From Deroplatys truncata (Eukaryota; Arthropoda; Insecta; Mantodea; Mantidae): 64,000 bases of DNA. The stretch's first letter is position 1. Every line of letters starts with the position of its first letter. The notes below the pieces were generated by a model. It was not told where the DNA came from, did no database searches, and was given only the letters and a program-made list of their open reading frames with translations. The DNA is taken from positions 215,303,290 through 215,367,289 of the forward strand of contig CM060990.1 in the NCBI GenBank assembly GCA_030765065.1, read 5' to 3'. This document shows, in pieces, positions 58,401 through 64,000 of the stretch. Both the position numbers and the translations under genes were made by a program.

Positions 58401-59145
58401 ACAGAGTTTTACTGTTCGTTTACCTCGACAATGTTAAATTTTTACCGCCGAACTTTTTAGCATTTATCAATCTGTTTTATACATTCAGCGGCACGACTTA
58501 CGGCACTGTTTTATTTGTACGGACTCTCTGAGTGCCCTTCAGGCTATTCATGCGCTGTACCATTACCACCCACTCGTACAGCGCATACATGACCTGCTCC
58601 ACTCGCTTGGTGTCTCTGGCGTCAGCGTGTCCTTCATGTGGATTCCAGGTCATGTGGGCATCTCAGGTAATGAGTCTGCCGACGCCGCTGCGAAATCGGC
58701 GATTTTATTACCCAGATTTTTTACTTCTGTTGTTCCCTCGTCAGATTCGTGTGTTATTTTACGTCGCCGCATCCTCTCGCGCTGGCGCGATGAGTGGACG
58801 GCCCTCCGGGGGAACAAGTTGCGGGAGGTTAAGCCTTTCCCGTTGCTCTGGGGTGCCTCTTCTCGTTCTTGTCGTCGGGAACAGGTAATTTTAGCTCGTC
58901 TACGAATTGGACATTGTGTTTTTAGTCATAGGTATTTGCTCAGTGGTGACCCCGCACCACTCTGTGGGCAGTGTGACGTGCCCTTAACGGTGCGTCACAT
59001 TTTAACAGAGTGTCAGGTTTTAGCTGCATTGCGTGTTCGTGTGGGTCTGCCTGTTGGCCTAGCTAACGTTTTGGCAGACGACACGCGTGCTGTAAAATGT
59101 GTTTTACGTTTTATTCATGACAGTGATTTTAATCTGCGCATTTAA
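55460..59145 (+). pseudogene. LINE D ORF2: endonuclease-RT-RNase H, two lesions
   Basis: Start ATG at 55,460 (MAILTWNVRGVR), supported by the same start in copy C. A 4-bp deletion near 55,495 (copy C has CCGATCGCAT, this copy GCGCAT) shifts the frame, then 972 codons are open from 55,519. Endonuclease: CLQETKLRP, LLGDFNGHHPLWG, SDHYPC. RT: GFRRYRSTVDHLV, FFDLEKAYDTCW (57,186), NGVPQGSVLS (57,355), SLFVDDFAIYCS (57,451). RNase H: YTDGSKTDVGVGCAF (58,345), TDSLSALQ, MWIPGHVGISGNESADAAAK. C-terminal CGQCDVPLTVRHILTEC. A TAA at 58,435-58,437 interrupts RNase H in frame; other copies have a Ser codon. All catalytic residues are otherwise present. Confidence 0.9.
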
Positions 59146-59159
59146 TGCTATGAGCGTCT

Positions 59160-59550
59160 TTTAGCGTAGTAATTTTATTCTCTCTATTTTTTATGGGGAC
59201 TCCAATACCCAGTGGACAAAAGGCGGCCATATCCTTCGCATTCCACAGTCCTTGACACGTTTTAATCTTTTATTGCCTATGCTTTTAGTGTGTTGGTTTT
59301 TCAGATATATTTATTGTTATTATTGTTGTTATTGTTATTATTGTTATTGTTTTTATTGTTATTGTTATTATTGTTATTCTATTGTTATTTTTAGCTTTTT
59401 GACATCGCGGGTTTGTGTCCCGTTTTTTAATTATGCGGTTTTTTACCTGTCTTTTATATTTTGACCTTATATTTTACACATTTTAAGGGCGCTGATGACC
59501 GCAGCAGTTTAGCGCCCTTAAACCGCATATCATCATCATCATCATCATCA
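59160..59550 (+). other. LINE D 3' UTR with terminal hairpin and (CAT)n tail
   Basis: It includes a TTATTG-rich tract (59,318-59,392) and, at 59,485-59,522, the inverted pair AAGGGCGCT / AGCGCCCTT with a GATGACC loop, then TTAAACC and (ATC)n. The same hairpin ends copies A, B and C. It is the likely RT recognition structure for target-primed reverse transcription. Confidence 0.75.
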
Positions 59551-59636
59551 TACATACATACATACATACATACATACATACACACACACTCACACACACA
59601 CTCACACACACTCACACACACATACATACATACATG
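59551..59636. repeat. (ACAT)n/(CACA)n microsatellite at LINE 3' junction
   Basis: ACAT units, then a CACACACT segment and more ACAT units, between the LINE tail and the resumed transposon sequence. It probably grew from the target-site duplicate TACATACATA. Confidence 0.9.
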
Positions 59637-59639
59637 CAT

Positions 59640-60315
59640 GTAGTGATGCGCATATTGCACCGTAATAAATATCATCCGTACCATATACAACTGCACCGGG
59701 CTCTCCATGGACGCGACTTTCACACATTCCACAATAACGGAACTATTAACCGCCATAATTTGCACTAATGGAGTATATGCAATCCTCATTGGATGTGAGA
59801 AGCTGCATTCCAGAATGGAGCATCAATGTCGGGAGCGGAATGTTAGGCGACCAGCTAATTGGACCGCACTTTTTTGAAGGCTACCTCACAGGATCACGGT
59901 ACCTTGCATTTCTACAAGAAGAGTTCCCATTGCTACTAGAACAATATGCCACTGGTGAAAATGACAGGAATGTGGATCCAGCACGATGGAGCTCTACCAC
60001 ACTGGTCACTGCTTGTAAGGAATCGCTTACATAGAGCATATCTGCAAAAATGGATTGGCCGAGGGAGCCCAATTACATGACCCCCTAGATCACCTGATCT
60101 CACTCCACTAGATTTCTTTCTGGGGGGGGGGCATTTAAAGGATCCGGTCTACGCTCAAGAACTGCAACGCCCAAATAATCTCCGGGCACTCATACGTGAA
60201 GAATACAGGCAGATTACACCGCGCATTTTACAGCATGCAAGAAGGTCTCTCCGGCAACGTACACAAATGTGCATTGATGAATGGGGTCGTCATTTTGAAC
60301 ATTTACTTCGTTGAT
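59640..60315 (+). pseudogene. DD41D transposase copy 1, C-terminal part
   Basis: Continues the N-terminal part at 53,223-53,510: VMRILHRNKYHPYH, LHRALHGRDFHTF, then frame-changed pieces that include the equivalents of IRLIGPHFFEGNLTG and DGAPPQW (as DGALPHW-like), PDLTPLDFF and the C-terminal helix. A G9 run at 60,122-60,130 adds a frameshift. It is more decayed than copy 2. Confidence 0.75.
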
Positions 60316-60656
60316 AAAATCCACGCTCTTTAACAATTTATTATTTTGTTTAACCGTGAACTTAGCACATTTGCAACCCCTTTGTCAGTAGAAGTAGTAA
60401 AACATAAGGTTTAAACATGAAACAAAAACTGTTAGATTTAATAATGGCGACATGCGCCCAAAAGAATGAAAGCTAACTACGTAATACGATTTACAAAACC
60501 AGATATGGTAAAGATTATTTGGGTAAACATGATCCACAATTATTGTCTGATTATAATTCTTGTGTCTTTGGCTCACAGGAGAGCCAGTAACAAAAATAAA
60601 TAGATTAGTATACTAAAATGCAGAAAAAATAACCAAAATAATTTGATATAAGTATC

Positions 60657-60735
60657 ATATTCGAACCTCGGACGCTAACCTTTATTTCACCATATCCTAT
60701 CAGTTAACCCACTCGGCCAGATCCCACGCATTCCG
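60657..60735 (-). ncRNA. tRNA-Ser-like SINE head in left arm
   Basis: Minus strand: CTGGCCGAGTGGGTTAACTG, matching the A-box half of tRNA-Ser, and 40 bp later GTCCGAGGTTCGAATATGAT, a B box. It is followed by an AT-rich body with no acceptor closure. A more diverged twin lies in the other arm. A SINE head or tRNA pseudogene carried in the duplicated unit. Confidence 0.45.
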
Positions 60736-60902
60736 TCCCGCTCTTCGGGAGAACGTACCTCTACCTCTTTGCAAGCATTATATCCAAGAAGAGCCGTCTT
60801 TTTAAAGCTTTTCGCAGCTCCTTGGCTCATTCAGGCCTTTAATCATTAATGGTGATTGCGTATAGTACCGAATAGAAGGGCAGAGCTACAATAAGAGTTT
60901 GT

Positions 60903-60987
60903 TTGCTAGACGGGTCAATGTTTCATTAGACTATAAGCTGTGGGTTGCATAGATACGAATACCTAAGGACAGCTGAATCACCTGGTA
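60903..60987. other. Spacer of second inverted repeat
   Basis: 85 bp without a partner in either arm. It ends with CAGCTGAATCACCTGGTATA, related to 63,675-63,695. Confidence 0.7.
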
Positions 60988-61164
60988 TACAAACTGTTAT
61001 TGTAGCTCTTTTCTTCTATTCGGTTATATACGCAAACACCATTAATTATTAAAGACCTGAATGAGATTCTAGGAGTTGCGAAAGGCTTAAAAAACGGCTC
61101 TTCATGAATACAATGCTTGCAAAGAGGTACAGAAATGTTCTCCCGAAGAGCGGTACACAATACG

Positions 61165-61245
61165 TTGGTTCTGACCGAGTGGGTTAGCTGACGGAATGTG
61201 GTAAAGCAAATGTTAGCTTCGGAGGTTTGGATCTAAGGCTTACAG
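61165..61245 (+). ncRNA. tRNA-Ser-like SINE head in right arm
   Basis: CTGACCGAGTGGGTTAGCTG and GCTTCGGAGGTTTGGATC: the mirrored, more diverged twin of 60,657-60,735. The B box is damaged (GGTTTGGATC). Confidence 0.4.
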
Positions 61246-61597
61246 TAAATTCTTTTGGTTCTTTGTTTTTCTTTCTCCTTGTGTTTATTTTCTGCATTTT
61301 AGTATACTAATTTATTTATTTTTGTTATTGGCCCTCCAGCGAGCCAAAGGGACAAGAATTACAATCAGATAACAATTGTGTATCATGTTTGCCCTAATAA
61401 TCTGTACCGTATCTGGAGTTGTAAATCGTGTTACGTAGTTAGCTTTCACTCGTTTGGGCGCATGTCGACGCTATTAAATCTAACATATTTTGTTTCATGT
61501 TTAAACCTTATGTTTTACTACTTCTACTGACAAAGGGGTTGTAAATATGCTAAGTTCACGGGTAAACAGAATAAGTTGTTAAGGAGCGTGGATTTCA

Positions 61598-62650
61598 TCA
61601 AAAACGTAAATATTCAAAATGACGACCCCCTTCATCAATGCACATTTGGGTACGTTGGCGGAGAGACCTTCTTGCATGTTGTAACATGCGCGGTGTAATC
61701 TGCCTCCATTCTTTACGTATGAGTGCCCGTAGATGATTTGGGCTTTGCGGTTCTAGAGCGTAGACCCGTTCCTTTAAATGACCCCAAAAAAAGAAATCCA
61801 GTGGGGTGAGATCAGGTAATCTAGGAGGCCGTGTAATCGGGACCCCTCGACCAATCCATTTTTGTGGATATGTTCTATGTAAGTGATTCCTTACAATCAG
61901 TGACCATTGTGGTGGAGCTCCATCTTCCTGGATCCACATTCCTGTCCTTTACACTAGTGGTACATCTCCTAGTAGCAATGGCAATTCTTCTTGTAGAAAT
62001 GCAAGGTACCGTGGTCCTGTGAGGTTGCCTTCAAAGAAGTGCGGTCCAATTAGCCTAATATTTCGCACCAGAAATTGATGCTTCACTCTAGAATGCAGCA
62101 TCTTACATTCAGTGAGGATTTCCTGTACTCCAGTAGTGCATATTATGGCGGTTAACAGTTCCGTTATTGTGAATATGACTTCATCACTGAAGAGAACATT
62201 TCTTAAAAGCTCTGCATCCATTTGCGCTCGCTGCTGTAGCCACTGTGCATATATCACTCGCGCTTGAAAGTCGCGTCCGTGGAGAGCCTGGTGTATTTGT
62301 GGATGGCACAGATGATATTTATTACGGTGCAATATGCACATCACTGAGGGCCGACTAAGACTTGTGTACAGATCTTGTGCTATGGCCCAGCTGGTATGTG
62401 GATTGTTTTCTATTGCGTTTCACACAGCTTCTTCATTGTCTCCAGAGCTTACTGGAGCATTGAGAACAGGTGGTGCTCTTCCAAATCATCCTGTTTCACG
62501 AAGGCGTCTTTCAACCCTTCTAAAAGTGTCTGCAGTAGGTGTCCTCCTTCCTGGAAACCGTTCTTCATACAGGCGCTTTGCTGACAGTGCATTACACACT
62601 GTTTCTCCATAAATTAATAGTATTGCAACATACTCGTCGTTTGTATACAT
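61598..62650 (-). pseudogene. DD41D mariner-related transposase, copy 2
   Basis: A single frame of 350 codons from MYTNDEYVAILLIYGE (62,650) to FEYLRF (61,598), broken only by three stops: TGA at 62,486-62,488, a TGA in the EEAV-NAIE segment and TAA at 61,949-61,951. Residues 1-50 are a DUF4817-like HTH (NALSAKRLYEERFPGRRTPT). The catalytic core has NVLFSDEVIFTI, MWIQEDGAPPQW and LPDLTPLDFFFWGHLKERVY. From the second Asp to the Asp of PLDFF there are 41 residues, giving DD41D, the signature reported for insect Visitor/rosa-like Tc1/mariner families. The length is normal for the superfamily. It would cut and paste its own DNA at TA targets. Confidence 0.85.
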
Positions 62651-63516
62651 TATGACAGCAGCCGTGTCTCGTAGAAAGGTTTCAAATACGCGGTAGGTAA
62701 TGGAGAGTTTATTCACGCCAAGCATTGACGCAAGCGCTAATAGCTAAAGCTACTTTGCGTGTGTGAAGTGTTATAAGCTTGATCGAATGTGTCAAGCTTA
62801 ATACCGAGCACAATAAAATGCCTACTATGAAGTATAAATTATCCACCTGTCAGTGGAAAACATGGCGATTATTCTATTTTGTAGACACTTATAATGTTAT
62901 TAAAATGTTCTTTGTATCATAATACCAAATTATAGCACCAAAGAGATAGAACAAAAGGTAATAAAAAGTTTGAACTTAACACGAAGGATTTGAACCAGAA
63001 CTGAAGCTGCATAGTTGTAAAGCAACCATAATAATACCATTCGACCAATGCTACCTTGCGAGTTAGGGTTCTTATTCGAATAAATAGTTGTAGAACTGAG
63101 ACCCCCATCTCGATCTTTACACGCTTTTTGCAGCTTCATGCAGTGTTTGGAGCTTATCTTGGTAGTCTTAACTCAAATAAATAAACTGCATCAGCCATTT
63201 CAATTACTGTATGAACTGAAATATTCCATAGTTTGTGACAAAAGAGAAATTATTTACCCAATACTTAGCATTTTTTGACAAGGCTGTACAATAAACCTTT
63301 GTTGGGTGACGGCTTAAATCCAATTGGTCGCACTGCGTAGATCTGCCATTTTGTTTTCAAATAGTTTTTTCTGCCGATGTTTGTAATAAGTTGTTCCTTC
63401 AGGGGCGTTTTCAAAGGTATGATAAATGTATGCTAAGAATAAAAGTTTGTAAAATCAGCTAAAAGTGTTACTGCAGCTCCCAGTGTCAGGGTGAGATGTT
63501 TTTGGCATCGAAATGC

Positions 63517-64000
63517 ATAGCGATTGCATTCTGTCCCGTAAAACACTGATGCACTGAGTTATCTATCCCTCCTCTATAAAGTGTTATGCAAATCAGCCAT
63601 TAGAAGGCATTCAAGAAAGGCGTAAGTCAAATATGTTGCTTAGCACGTTGCATAAATTAAAAAATAAATAGGGGCAGCTGACTCTCCTGGTATACATATA
63701 TTGTGTGTATGTATATATATATATATAATCTTTTTGGCTTGGGGTAATGATAAAATATGACAAAGCATTTAATGACAAAACATGAAAATGGAATTTACGT
63801 ATCATAATGTAGTAAAACAAACCTTGACCATAACAGCGAGTAGAAACAAAGTCGAAAACGCTGTAACGTGGTGCAGGCTATTGGCATTCCTTTGCCTTAA
63901 CGCAATGAAGCAATACGCCTGACATCACCGCTATGCTGTGAACGAGCGAAAACCCGAACGGATAAATACCCAATGGGACCCATTTCCCACGAGCGAGCAT
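63517..64000. other. Non-coding right edge
   Basis: No gene. A short (TA)n follows GTGTGTATG at about 63,703-63,727. 63,675-63,695 resembles 60,970-60,990 (19/21). Nothing else is recognised. Confidence 0.5.

Larger units (their letters stand above)
53514..59550 (+). mobile_element. Nearly intact I-like LINE, copy D
   Basis: 6,037 bp from CCCCCTCAGGGGC to a (CAT)n tail, containing 5' UTR (634 bp), ORF1, 22-bp gap, ORF2 with endonuclease, RT and RNase H, and 3' UTR (405 bp) with a terminal hairpin. EN-RT-RNase H architecture with a zinc-knuckle ORF1 and a short repeat tail rather than poly(A) places it in the I superfamily; the clade is not settled by eye. Only three coding lesions are seen: a TAG in ORF1 (54,580-54,582), a 4-bp deletion near 55,495 and a TAA at 58,435-58,437. 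It is inserted in the left DD41D transposon copy. Confidence 0.9.
52362..60902 (+). repeat. Left arm of second inverted repeat (DD41D transposon copy 1, interrupted)
   Basis: Pairs with 60,988-63,516 on the opposite strand once the LINE at 53,514-59,550 is removed. The outer edges are AATGCCAAAAATATCCC here versus GATGCCAAAAACATCTC in the right arm; the inner edges are GTATAGTACCGAATAGAAG versus GTATATAACCGAATAGAAG. Each arm is about 2.5 kb and the spacer 60,903-60,987. Divergence is clearly higher than in the 17-kb palindrome. Confidence 0.8.
60988..63516 (-). repeat. Right arm of second inverted repeat (DD41D transposon copy 2)
   Basis: The uninterrupted arm, about 2.53 kb, reverse complement of 52,362-53,510 plus 59,640-60,902. 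It holds the better preserved transposase copy and the terminal non-coding parts. Confidence 0.8.

Overview
This is a repeat-dense, intron-style eukaryotic window with no cellular gene I can support. Every recognisable coding stretch belongs to a transposable element or to a sequence carried by one. The mix is what an arthropod genome carries, most likely a large insect genome: I-like LINEs with RNase H, a jockey LINE, a Ty3/gypsy element, Tc1/mariner elements (DD34E and a DD41D type with a DUF4817-like head) and tRNA-derived SINEs. The species cannot be named from the sequence.

Layout. (1) About 860-33,400 is one old minus-strand Ty3/gypsy element broken into four visible pieces by insertions: RNase H 860-1,330, RT 4,491-4,617, RT/protease/gag 12,387-15,762, and leader 32,931-33,413. 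Three insertions sit in it, each with target-site duplications (TSDs): I-like LINE copy A (1,343-4,478), a composite of copies B and C (4,629-12,375), and a 17.2-kb palindromic element (15,769-32,924). (2) The palindrome is the main discovery: arms of 8.06 and 9.04 kb, a 50-bp spacer, termini AGTAGTAAATAA/TTTATTTACTACT, and an exact 6-bp TSD TAGCTC. Its arms hold a B-box-bearing higher-order satellite, two minisatellites, a Myb/SANT gene remnant and an RT remnant interrupted by a piggyBac-like end. (3) 34,500-42,400 holds an L1/Tx1-like endonuclease remnant, a 34-bp minisatellite split by a SINE with a perfect 13-bp TSD, and a 58-bp retro-insertion made only of a LINE-type 3' hairpin and tail. 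(4) 42,420-47,310 is a decayed jockey LINE with an in-frame 3 x 120-bp triplication of RT motif A and a 362-bp hairpin element. (5) 51,110-52,300 is a Tc1 element. (6) 52,362-63,516 is a second inverted repeat, formed by two head-to-head DD41D transposons; the left one is split by copy D (53,514-59,550), a nearly intact I-like LINE.

The elements do not work together as a pathway. The history is layered nesting: gypsy first, then LINE copies A and B and the palindrome into it, then C into B. Separately, the DD41D unit was duplicated in inverted orientation and LINE copy D entered one arm. Boundaries with TSDs are read directly from the sequence. Family names rest on motifs read by eye, and no database search was possible.
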